Shown: piece after piece, positions 35,733 through 45,814 of the stretch
How positions within the stretch are numbered: the stretch's first letter is position 1
Layout of the letters: every line of letters starts with the position of its first letter
Source of the DNA: Diogma glabrata
Lineage: Eukaryota; Arthropoda; Insecta; Diptera; Cylindrotomidae
Assembly: GCA_963693315.1 (NCBI GenBank)
Contig: OY856188.1
Span: 185,725,487 to 185,789,486, forward strand
Reading direction: 5' to 3'
DNA length: 64,000 bases
Program-made: the position numbers and the translations under genes
The notes under the pieces: generated by a model
Told to the model about the DNA's origin: nothing
What the model saw: the letters and a program-made list of their open reading frames with translations, nothing else
Database searches by the model: none

Positions 35733-35894
35733 GCGTCTGTTCTCCATGTTAGGGGCGGCTTGGAGCGTGCGTCTGTCTTGGATCAAGCGGCTCGCTATAT
35801 AAATGTGTAGGAAGCGTCTGTTCTCCATGTTAGGGGCGGCTTGCAGCGGGCGTCTGTCTTGGATCAAGCGGCTCGCTATATAAACATGTAAAAA
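35733..35894 (+). promoter_or_regulatory. Two 81-bp 5' UTR monomers, each with a TATA-like box
   Basis: Units beginning GCGTCTGTTCTCCATG at 35733 and 35814 repeat almost exactly over 81 bp. Each includes GGATCAAGCGGCTCG followed by CTATATAAA. The RTE copy at 20837-22410 has only one such unit. Tandem promoter monomers are known in some LINE 5' UTRs, so this is a plausible internal promoter array. Promoter function is inference. Confidence 0.6.
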
Positions 35895-35948
35895 GGTTGT
35901 TTCTGGTGACCTTAAGATGCAGAACGAACCCATTCACGAAAATTTGGG

Positions 35949-36453
35949 TTGGGCGAAGGGCTAACACCCCATTTCCGTAAAAAAATTATTGTCATGAATT
36001 CTGTACACAGGCCTCGGAATATCTCGGAATCATTATTGGAACGACCTCGGAAACTGTACCCGGACTACGATTTAAAAATGGGAACCTGGAACGTGCTAAG
36101 CCTTAGAAGACCAGGAGATCTCCTAAAACTCACACAACAAGTCGAGAGCTACACACTAGATATAGTGGCATTACAAGAACTAAGATGGCCAGGTAGTGGA
36201 ATCCATGAAACAGCGAAAGGATACACTCTTTATTATTGCGGTCATCAAAACGGAGGAGAATTTGGAGTTGGCTTTCTTATACACCGTCGCGTGAATCAGC
36301 ATGTTATCGACTTCTGCCCAATTAATATGCGGTTATGCACACTGAGAATCCGCACGCAAAAATTCAATGTAACGATCGTCAATGTTCATGCACCTACTGA
36401 AGATAAAGCAGATGATATTAAAGACCTGTTCTTCCTAGAACTCGAAGAAGTCA
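35949..36453 (+). pseudogene. RTE ORF, N-terminal endonuclease part
   Basis: The frame encodes LKMGTWNVLSLRRPGDL (catalytic Asn block), LDIVALQELRWPGSG (catalytic Glu), GFLIHRRV and TIVNVHAPTEDK, the first half of the apurinic-type endonuclease typical of RTE elements. An ATG lies at 35949 and a second at 35994. The frame is broken at 36453 by the inverted-repeat element. Downstream, the second half resumes at 38324 in the phase needed to join. Confidence 0.9.
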
Positions 36454-38322
36454 CCCAAGCAACAAAATAAGTCGAAAATTGGTAACATTGTAATTAAAAT
36501 TCGACTTTAAGGTTATAAAACCTTAATAATGAGATGTAAAATTACATCGAATCGACCAATGTGGGGAAAAATTCGACGTCGATTCGACGTAATTTTAGGG
36601 GTAAAATATTCTATTTAGGTATTTTTCTTCCTACTTTTTCTACCTATTTAAGTAAATTTCTCCTTAATTTAGGAAGATTCCACGTCAAATCGACGTCGAT
36701 TTAGGTTGCTTTGCACATATTTTCAACCTAATTAGTTGTAAGTTACCAACTAGGTAATATTATAAGCAATTTTATCTTCTTCTTTACCAATTATGAAATA
36801 ATATGTATTTGAGCATCAGATGTCAAATTCGAAAAAGATGAAAACAAGTAATTTTGACTTAATATATAATTTATAATAAATTTTAATTTTATATTTCGCA
36901 ATAAAATGGTTTAAAAATGAATTTTTATAACGAAAAAAATATTATTGATAAACTTTAGGATTGTACTTCTAAAAATATTAATGGGCTTCAAAAAAAATAA
37001 ATAATACAAAAATATATTTTTTTCATTTCTTTGAAAATAATTTCCTTTTACCAAAAATCTCACTTAGATAACAATATGGCGGAGTAATACTTTCAACAAA
37101 AATAAGTTTGAATATGGCGGACTAAGCAAAATCTACTTTAAAGTAAATTTCACATAATTTTTCGACTTTAAAGAAAATTTTTCTTAATTTTAAGTTGACA
37201 ATAACCTAAATTAGGTCGCAATCTTTTATTTAAGAAATTTCTACTTAAACTGGTAACATTCTACCAAATTGGTTGCACTTGAATTTCTACGCGTTCTATT
37301 TTAGTGAATTTCTACCTATTGGTACACCAGCATCGTTTTGTATAAAAATTTAAGTATTGTTGCTGCTAATTGCACAAGTATAATGGCATATTCAATTAAT
37401 CTTTTTTATGGAGATTTAATTTTCCATTGTCTATTGAATTTCTTTCTAAAACCCAATATGTGTTTCATTATAGAAAAATAAATATAACCCAAACATATAT
37501 GAAAATCTTATAATTATTTAATCTTTAGTCGATAATTTTATTAAGGGTACAAATAATGAATAATTTTACTCAGTTTCATTATTTACTAAATAACTTTGGT
37601 TTAATTTGTTAATAATTAATAATAATTCTATCTAATATGTAAATTCAAATTAAATTTACAAAAATTGCATCAAATAAAATTGTACATCATCCTTCAAAAA
37701 AATGTGTTTCCTAATTTTTGTAATTACAGCAATAAGATATTACGTATAATTTTTTTTGTTAAATTACATCCTTTAAATAGGTAACTTATTTCTTATTTAA
37801 GTAAATTTTTACTAATTTTCGTAGATGAGGTCGACAATAAAATAATATTTTTGGTATAATCGACTTATAGATTAGTTTTTAAGTTATTTTCTACCAAATA
37901 TTTGATTATAAATTACCTTACAAGACTTAAGCTTACTATGAAGTGGAAAATTAGGTAAAATTAGGAGTAATTTTCCTTGTTTTTCAACTTAGAAAAAATG
38001 TTATTTGAGGTTGAAAATAGGTGAAAAATGTGGTAAAACTCTCCTCATTTTGCGACTAAATTACGTGTTCAAAATAAAATTGACTTTGAGGTTGATTTTA
38101 GGTAAAAATTAGGTATAGGCAAGTGCTGGTTTTGACTTAAATTCTACTATTATTTTGATATAATTTTTTTGGGCGAAAAATACGTATAATCAACCTAATT
38201 AGCTACCTATAAGTAAAATTCATTTGAAAGTCAAGAAAACTGGTTGAATCGACGTAATTTTTACATAATTAGGTGAATTTACACCAAACTGTAGTTGAAA
38301 ATCACCTATTGTGTTGCTTGGG
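36454..38322. mobile_element. 1.87 kb inverted-repeat element inserted in the RTE endonuclease
   Basis: The ends are CCCAAGCAACA(A)AATA(A)GT and its reverse complement, about 17 of 19 positions matching. The dinucleotide CA flanks both ends. Removing the element with one CA brings the codons back into phase and reads ELEEVINTIPRHDIK across the join, a good RTE endonuclease sequence. The interior is AT-rich with repeated TCGACGTCGATT and TAGGTAAAAATTAGG words and no long open frame, so it is non-autonomous. The terminal sequence and 2-bp duplication do not match a superfamily I can name. Confidence 0.82.
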
Positions 38323-38323
38323 C

Positions 38324-40703
38324 ATCAATACAATCCCGCGGCACGATATAAAAATCGTGGTAGGTGACTTTAATGCTCAAATCGGTAGGATTGCAGAGCT
38401 TAAAACACATATCGGCCCTAACAGCTTGCATCATATCAGCAACAATAACGGTTTTCGCGCAGCCGAGCTGGCTATGATGTATGATCTAGTAATTTCCAGC
38501 ACTTTCTTCCCTCACAAGAGAATTCACAAGGCAACGTGGAAATCAAATGACGGAAGAACGGAAAATCAAATCGATCACGTCATGATCTCTAAGAGACACT
38601 CCACAAGTGTAACTGACGTTCGATCATACAGAGGTGCTGATATGGACACTGATCATATGCTTGTCATCTTTAAGTACAAGTGCAAATTATCATCTACATT
38701 TAACAGACAAGCAAAAAAGACCGTGCGCTGGAACGTCGATGCATTTAAACATCCGGAAACGCTGAAAAGATATCAGGAAATAATAACACAAAACATAGAA
38801 GAGCATGACATCTCTTCTGAGATACCATTAAACATACAAGAAGAATGGCAAACGCTTCAATCAACCATTATAGCCGCAGCACAAACTACAATCGGAAAGC
38901 GGCCACCGAAATCACACAACGAATGGTTCGACGACGAGTGCCGCCAATCCGTTGAACATAAACAAAAACTGCGAGAAAAATGGTTAACAAGGAACACCCG
39001 AAGCTCCCAAGCTGATTATCTATGCGCCAGGAAAGCCTCAGCAAAACTTCTACGTAAAAAGAAACGCGAACATATGAAGAGCTGCATTGAAGACATCAAC
39101 CAACATGCGGCCATCGGAAATTCAAAAGAGTGCTTTGCCAATGCACGGAATCTGACAAAAGATTTCCACCCAAGATCTACAGCCATCAAAAATGAAAATA
39201 ATGAACTTACAACAAGTGAACGTGATGTGCTGGCAGTGTGGCGATCCCACTTTCAAGACCTATTGAATAGGACGAATGAAGTTCATCCTATTCGAGCAAT
39301 TGCTCCATCAACTGAGGAGATTTTTGTCCCTTACCCAGCAATAGAAGAAGTGGAAGCTGCAATTAAAAAACTGAAAAATGGCAAATCACCAGGTTTCGAT
39401 GGAATTCCCGCAGAACTTTTGAAAAATGGAGGAGCAGCTCTGGTCTCACGTATATACGATCTGATTCTTGCAATCTGGGACCAAGAAGAACTACCTGCTG
39501 AATGGAAAACAGCTCTCATTGTTCCGCTACATAAGAAAGGTGACCGTCTAAAGTGTGCGAATTATCGTGGCATCGCACTGTTGAACACAGCATATAAAAT
39601 ACTAGCTAATGTCGTACTTGCTCGACTCATCCCGTTCGCCGAATCTATCATCGGTGACTATCAGTGTGGTTTTCGTCCCAACCGCTCCACCACAGATCAA
39701 TGTTTTACATTAAGGATGATTCTGGAAAAATGTTGGGAGTACAACATCAGCATTCACCAGCTCTACGTTGATTTCAGGCAAGCATATGATAGTATCATCC
39801 GCGACAACCTCTGGTCCGCACTCATATGCCTTGGTATCCCAGAGAAACTTGTTTCTCTGTGCAAACTCACAACATCAGGATCAAACTGTAGAATAGTAAT
39901 CGAAGGGTCAGTTTCTGATCCTTTCGATATAACATCAGGAGTTCGACAAGGTGATGCACTCGCGCCTGTACTGTTTAATTTGGCGCTGGAGTACGCGATA
40001 AGAAAAAGCCGAATTGAGACGCAAAACTGCATATATAATAAATCTAGTCAAGTTCTTGGCTACGCAGATGATATTGTGCTTCTCGGACGTAGAACGACCG
40101 ATATTAAAGATAGTCTCTCTAAGCTTGAAAGAAGTGCTAAACGACTTGGATTATGCATCAACACCGGCAAAACTAAAGTGTTAACAACATCTAAGAACAT
40201 ACCTCCCGGAAATCTGGATACTGGCGACTACGAAGTGGAACGCGTGGAAAACTTCAAATACCTCGGGTCTGTAATAACATCGTCAAATGACATGCAGGCA
40301 GATATCAAAGCCCGTGTCTCTGCTGCATACAGAGTTTTCTACGCATACTCAAAACTTCTGCGATCAAAACATCTTTCGCGGTCGTGTAAACTCACACTTT
40401 ACAAAGCATTAATTCGACCTGTGCTTATATTTGGAAGTGAAAGCTGGACACTGACTTCCTCCGATTGTAGAATTTTATCAACATTCGAGAGGAAGGTCAT
40501 ACGAACAATTTATGGTCCATGTAAAGTTGCTGAAAATCAGTATAGAATCCGAATGAATCACGAAATCAGACAGCTTCTTGGAGGCTGCGATGTAATCGGA
40601 TTCATTAAATCTAACCGGATCAGATGGTTTGGTCATGTAGAAAGGGCTCCATTAGATAGAATGATAAAAAAAGCGTCCCAACAACAACCAGCTGGTGTTC
40701 GTT
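38324..40703 (+). pseudogene. RTE ORF: endonuclease C-half + reverse transcriptase, one late nonsense codon
   Basis: The frame gives the rest of the endonuclease (KIVVGDFNAQIGR, NQIDHVMIS, TDHMLVIFKY) and a complete RTE-type reverse transcriptase. Counting from the first ATG at 38273, NYRGIALLNTAYKILANV lies near 430-446, the catalytic VDFRQAYDS at about 499-507, GVRQGDALAP at 557-566 and LGYADDIVLLG at about 595-604. The first ~17 codons after 38273 belong to the inserted element. At 40703-40705 a TGA interrupts the conserved tail. The frame stays open behind it with RGRPRQRWRDDIIQ, ending near 40848, and CGA to TGA is the simplest cause. Apart from the insertion and this stop, the coding region is intact. 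Confidence 0.9.
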
Positions 40704-40877
40704 GAAGAGGAAGACCTAGACAACGCTGGCGTGATGACATCATCCAAGACCTTCGTGATATAGGATGTCGAAACTGGGGTCAACTGGTCATGGAACGAGA
40801 TGATTGGAAGCCTATTGCACAGACGGCAAAATCCCTTCATGGGATGTAAATGCCAGAGAGAGAGAGATCTAACAATC

Positions 40878-42100
40878 ATCCTTCCATATCTCATGCGTTT
40901 GTTCAAAGCATGCTTTCGCCTTGCTTACATTCCTCAGATATGACGAGAAACTAAAGTTGTTTTTATACCTAAGCCAGGAAAAAAAGTCTTACCTCTTTAC
41001 TATTAAAAAAAATGGAAAAGATGTTGGATTATCACATCTGTCATGTATGTCTTAAACAAAACCCTCTCAACTCTAGCCAGCACGCCTATCAGACTGGGAA
41101 ATCTACTGAAACGGCGTTGCACAAAATGGTGAAAGAAATTGAGGGCACCCTAAACTATAAGGTGGCACTTGTTTGTACATTTATGGACATACAAGGAGCC
41201 TTTGACAATGTCCACTTCAATGCTATCATTGAAATGGCCACAAAGAAAAATATAAACCCGCTTATCATTGCGTGGATTATCAAGATGCTACAGAGTCGGA
41301 AGATAACGGCTACACTAGGTGATTATTCAGTGACTGTTACTGCATCTAGAGGCTGCCCGCAAGGGGGCGTGCTCTCTCCACTGCTTTGGCTAATTGTGGC
41401 TGATGATCTCCTCACTAAGCTAAATGATTCCGGCTTCAACACTGTAGGCTATGCCGACGACTTGGCAGTCATGGTTAGAGGGAAACATGACTCCATTGCC
41501 ACTGGTCGAACCCAGACAGCTCTTAATATTGTATCTAAGTGGTGCAACAGATTGGGACTGTCGATCAACCCACGAAAAACAAGCATTGTCGTTTTCACAA
41601 ACAGGAGAAACTTTAATTTCATTTCTCCTGTTCTAAACGGCGATCCAATTCAAACATCAAAAGAGGTTAAATATATGGGTGTGATCCTGGATAGCAAACT
41701 AACCTGAAACTCACACCTGAAATATGTCTCCGATAAGGCAAACAAAGTTATCTTCACATGCAGAAACCTGTTTGGGAAAACATGGGGTCTTAGCCCAAAA
41801 ATGATACTTTGATTGCACCAAAGTCTTATTAAACCAATTTTAACATATGCAGCTTTAGTTTGGTGGCCTAAAACGCGCCAAATAACTGCTCAAAATATGT
41901 TTACAAAAATACAAAGGCTTGTGTGTCTTAGTGCCACAGGTGCTTTTAAAACCACGCCAACGTCAGCAATGGAAATTCTTCTAAAGCTTTCTCCATTGCA
42001 CCTACATGTAAAATCTGTAGCGGTGTTGAGCGTTCATAGACTGCAGCTCACAGAAGAGAATAAAAATCAAAGTTTGTGCTTTTTGGTGGAATTATAGAAT
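40878..42100 (+). pseudogene. LOA-type reverse transcriptase
   Basis: After the RTE insertion the frame continues LPYLMRLFKACFRLAYIPQI, then TGA, then VVFIPKPGK. A small deletion or shift near 40995 precedes MEKMLDYHICHVC, HAYQTGKSTETAL, FMDIQGAFDNV (first catalytic Asp), RGCPQGGVLSPLLW and GYADDLAVMVRG (catalytic Asp pair). The thumb region follows with LTYAALVWWPKTR and TTPTSAMEILLKLSPL. Three TGA stops (40941, 41705, 41810) each replace a tryptophan conserved in the family. From about 42100 the protein is no longer recognisable. Confidence 0.86.
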
Positions 42101-43510
42101 ATTTGTTACAACAACAAGAATATTTATCACAACAAGATGCCTTAGAAAACCTAGATCCTGGTCCAAAATGCATCTGAGGTATTGAACACTTTTTTAAAAA
42201 GCTGGAGATTGAGGCCATCCAAAGTTTGTGATTCCAGCAAATCATTTTATATCCGAAGATATGCAGTTCGGACAAGAAAGTGCGTCTGCATTGTGATTCT
42301 GTTACATACAGCCTTGAATCTCAGCAGTATGTCTTTATGCACTACCCACTGGCGAGCAAGTGATACGAATAAAAGCGTAAATCTTATGCATTGCATCGGT
42401 ACACTGCGGTGAACTGTTTTTCAATTGCAGTACGTGGTTTGACAGATCGAGTCAATTAAAAACAATATGTTGGAAAAACAAAATGCTTCTTTCGGCTCTA
42501 TAGCAGTGTAGACGGATTTCTATTTTATTTCTTCGCTTTGAATGTTAAATTGAATAATATTGTGAAGTTCGTAGATGCCTTTGTTGTTAACCGCAAGTAT
42601 AGTTCGTTTTCTTACAAATCGTGATTTTTATAGTTCAAATTATTTCCAAATATTCTAACTTATAAGTTAGAATATTTGGAAATAATTTGAAAGTAATTTC
42701 ATTTACGATGCAATTTTACTTTAAACGAAGCAGCAGATCGATGGCATTCTCAAACGGTTAAGAATACACAACGCAACGAATCATTATTAGTCCTTCATTG
42801 TAAATTTTTGTTTCGAATTTGAGGAAAAAATTTTGTTTAGCCATTTGCCTTTATATTTTTTCCCATGAATGAAATAATGCACGAATTAGATTTTGATTGT
42901 TGCAAGCGTAATTAATGTATCCATCCCATTGTCGGTTGTGGCATATGTGGAGTGATAAGTCACAAGTTTAATGCCGTTGACAATTATCAATGCTGATAAA
43001 ACGTTGAACCTGTCTCATTTTCCAACCACATGCGATGAAAGTAGAATTTATCTAGATTGGGATGTATCGCATATAGTTTGAACACATATTAAGTTTCAAT
43101 GAATATGCTTGGTTTTCTGTAGACTCACTTTTACAATTTGTAACCCTTCAAATGTTTTTATATTTCCATTTATCCATTCCATGTGTAATACTAGTACAAT
43201 GTGCAAAAAACGTGTTGTCCGATTTCAAGATTTACTGCTAAGTAAACAACAGCTGATTTTCGTTTATTTTGTAGATATAAAAGAATTTTCCATTGCTGAT
43301 TATGTATATTCCTGTCTATATATAATCTGCGAGTAAGCATATTTAACTCCATAATAATATATTTGATTTGCATCTAATGTTTTTATAAACTACAGAAATG
43401 ATTGGGATATAGTCGTACATTTTGAATTAATTAAAAATGCAACCATAATTTAATTTTTATTCCAGTCTTATATTTGACCTATTTTACCATTTTTACCAAT
43501 CTTACCGGTA
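42101..43510. other. Unrecognised DNA between LOA reverse transcriptase and RNase H
   Basis: The LOA protein is lost at about 42100 and resumes at about 43511 (LCAERKYQNIEIY). In related elements the connecting region encodes the start of RNase H with its first catalytic Asp, and that segment is missing here. The stretch therefore contains an insertion, a replacement or both. It holds a perfect 58-bp palindrome (42634-42691) and no recognised gene. I could not find terminal repeats or a target duplication. Confidence 0.55.
42634..42691. repeat. Perfect 58-bp palindrome, no spacer
   Basis: The half-site TTCAAATTATTTCCAAATAT, then TCTAACTTA, is followed immediately by its exact reverse complement (29 + 29 bases, no mismatches). 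Symmetry stops abruptly outside these coordinates. Confidence 0.95.
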
Positions 43511-43761
43511 ATTTTACGGTAAAATTGCTATGTGCTGAAAGAAAATACCAAAATATTGAAATATATACTATCTCTGACAGCCAAGCAGCACTCTTGGCAC
43601 TAAAATCTACGCGCTTTGATTCAAATCTGGTATGGGAATGCTACCAAAATCTACTAAAAATCTCCTGCAATAATAAAGTAACACTTGTGTGGGCAACTAG
43701 CCACACAGGAATACAAGGAAATACTATCGCTGACGCTTTAGCAAAGCAAGGGGCCGATTAA
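43511..43761 (+). pseudogene. LOA-type RNase H domain, N-terminally incomplete
   Basis: The protein reads YTISDSQAALLALKS, then LVWECYQNLLK, then HTGIQGNTIADALAKQGAD. The Asp of SDSQ and the late His and Asp of HTGIQGN..AD fit RNase H active-site positions. The first strand with the leading catalytic Asp is missing because unrelated DNA lies upstream. A TAA at 43759 ends the frame. The C-terminal knuckle follows in another frame. In the family this activity removes RNA from the RNA-DNA hybrid. Confidence 0.8.
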
Positions 43762-43791
43762 ACGTTTGTTGGACAGAAACCGTGCTTCGGA

Positions 43792-44244
43792 ATGGCCAAG
43801 AGTTCGCTCAAAAGCACAATTCAAACATGGGAGCAGGAACAAAATGCTAAATTATGGAGAAGCGGAGAGGGACTAGTACACTCTAAGAAGTTTCTAGGTA
43901 ACCTCCCTGTTTCACCCTTAAAAACAATCGACTTAAACAGAGAGTCTCTAAGAATTTTAACGTGGTGCGTTACTGCACATGGTCCTTTAAACCAGCATCT
44001 TAACAAAATGGGCCTTGTTGTTTCCGACAGGTGTAGATTCTGCCACTCGGACGCGGAAACGATGGAACACGTCATCTGCAGCTGTCCTGAACTCTCTTGG
44101 CACAGATATAACCAACTTGGTCATAGAAGACTAACACTTCTATTACCACAAAACGTCACTCCAATTGAGCTAATTAATTTTATTAAAAGTCTCAACTTGG
44201 ATGACAGAATACAACCAGTAACGGCTCAGACGACGACTGACTAA
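43792..44244 (+). pseudogene. LOA-type ORF2 C-terminus with Cys/His knuckle
   Basis: The frame of about 150 codons contains LRILTWCVTAHGPLNQHLNK and CRFCHSDAETMEHVICSCP, a CX2C-H-C arrangement of the kind found at the end of LOA/R1/I-group ORF2 proteins. The ending TTD-stop at 44244 is followed by an ~85-bp 3' UTR and an A-run at 44330. It is separated from the RNase H by a stop and short frame change, so it would not be made as one protein. Confidence 0.82.
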
Positions 44245-44330
44245 TAAAACAATCAGGGTAAGCACAATAGACCTTCAGGTCGCAGTGCTACTTGAAGTGC
44301 AAGTCTCAAAGCCCTCCAATAAAAAAAAAA

Positions 44331-44384
44331 GGTCCGTCGAGAAATTCCAAAAAAGTGGGGGTAAGAATTTCACTTTTGGCTCAT
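44331..44384 (+). repeat. Family A repeat, right part after LOA insertion
   Basis: GTCGAGAAATTCCAAAAAAG, TGGGGGTAAGAATTTCACTT, then TTGGCTCAT matches the family A copy at 27760-27810. It continues the left part that stopped at 33562. Confidence 0.82.
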
Positions 44385-45498
44385 GAATGTAATACTTAGG
44401 TCTTTCAGACCGAAGTAAAATATCAAAAAATTAAATTTAATTTAAAGAAAAGGTTTCTCAACTTGTAGGAAGCATAAATGTAGAAAAAATATCAACTTCT
44501 GTCGAGCTTATACAAATTCGAACTGCCGCTAAAACATGATCAAATTATTCCTTCCATATATAAGCTTTGCAATTTTTGGTTTCATTAATTTCATTGAACC
44601 GTTTACTACGAACATTTTTATTTAAAATTTGGTTATAAAATACAGGTATTTTGATTTTTACGAGAAATTGATGCGTGGGTAAAGTAATAAAAGCAATAAA
44701 AATAATATAAAATATATATAAAAATTAAATCTAATTGATTATGTTTAATGGGAAATTAAGTTAAATATGACATTTATTATGACAATTTACTAAAGCTGTT
44801 TTATGTGAGAATATTTAAATTCGTTTTAATATTCATCAATAGTCTTCAATGTACAAACAAGTGTTTTGCGCACGAATTTACGATTTAAGTTAAAAATTGA
44901 GACATTTCAAAGAGAATACTTTTAGTCTATATTTTGTAAGTTGGCTCTGAAAGTTTTCAAATGTCAGGGCTACTTAGGTGTTTGCTAAACCTATATTATA
45001 GATGAACTGCTTGAAGGTTAAATACACAGTTATGAGTTTCCTGAACTTTTCGTTTGATTTTAAAAATTCATAAGAGTTTAACAAGCTTATAAATTTTAAC
45101 TAAATTTGAAAATTTCAAGTTTACAATAGCTTAAATAAGCCTTGAAAAATGTATTGTTGTACTGCACATATCAGTTTTGATTGTGATATTCGATCTTTGG
45201 TTTAAAAAGTTAGTTTGTGCCACATCGGTTTAGAATAAAAATTTATGAGATATTGTTTTTGATATTTTTCTACCTAAATGTCTTCAATTTTTTAATCTAA
45301 TTCAGGTATGTTCAAACTCATTTCGGCACACGGACCAAGTTTTTTCGAAAATTATTTTCCAAAGCCTTATGCGCCACCTTTATTAAAAATTTTCAAATTT
45401 GTTAAAGAAAACAAAACAAAAATGTTTATATCGAAATTCATTAGCATTAAAAATATATTTTTTATTCGCCTGCATATTAAAGTGTTACTTTATTACTG
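44385..45498. other. AT-rich stretch, no gene seen
   Basis: No recognised protein, RNA gene or repeat boundary was found. It ends at the left target-site duplication of the Jockey element. Confidence 0.45.
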
Positions 45499-45508
45499 TG
45501 ATTTGCGG

Positions 45509-45541
<33 letters not shown>

Positions 45542-45814
45542 TTTATTTATTGGCATAATATTATTTTTAAAGTTACATTTTTGACGTATGTAATATTGAG
45601 TTTAACCTATTTGGCTTTACAACAATTAAAATTATATGCTTGTTTAAAATATGGAAAAAAAAATGTTTATAACATTATTTATAATATTCGATTTTTTTTT
45701 TTTTTTTTTTTTTATAAAAGAACGAGTTGCCATCTTAACCTACCCTAACCTACATACTTAATCTAGATCTTAACTATAATTTATTAAAATTTTCTTTTAC
45801 ATTAGCTAATTTAA

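Larger units (their letters stand above)
35572..40865 (+). mobile_element. RTE-type non-LTR retrotransposon with 12-bp target duplication
   Basis: The flanks are direct repeats GATCTAACAATC at 35560-35571 and 40866-40877. Joining the flanks at one copy continues the LOA frame (FLQKDLTI then ILPYLMRLF), so the insertion site is exact. The element has a 5' UTR with TATA-bearing tandem units, one ORF for endonuclease plus reverse transcriptase, and a short 3' end finishing in an AG dinucleotide run, as RTE elements often end in short simple repeats. An inverted-repeat element (36454-38322) interrupts it. Two partial copies of the family lie at 13661-14079 and 20837-22410. Confidence 0.92.
33563..44330 (+). 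mobile_element. LOA-type non-LTR retrotransposon with nested insertions
   Basis: This is a plus-strand element encoding, in order, an endonuclease (34140-35570), a reverse transcriptase (40866-42100), an RNase H (43511-43761) and a C-terminal Cys/His knuckle (43900-44244). It ends in CTCCAATAAAAAAAAAA at 44330. The RNase H after the reverse transcriptase and motifs such as HAYQTGKSTETAL and YADDLAVMVRGKHDS point to the LOA/R1 group. It is interrupted by an RTE element at 35572-40865 and by unrecognised DNA at about 42101-43510. It sits in a family A repeat. Stops and frameshifts make it inactive. Confidence 0.85.

Noticed and set aside
45308..45748. 146-codon plus-strand open frame
   Set aside because: It spans two T-runs that are the poly(A) tails of the Jockey element and has no domain. 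It crosses the insertion boundary.
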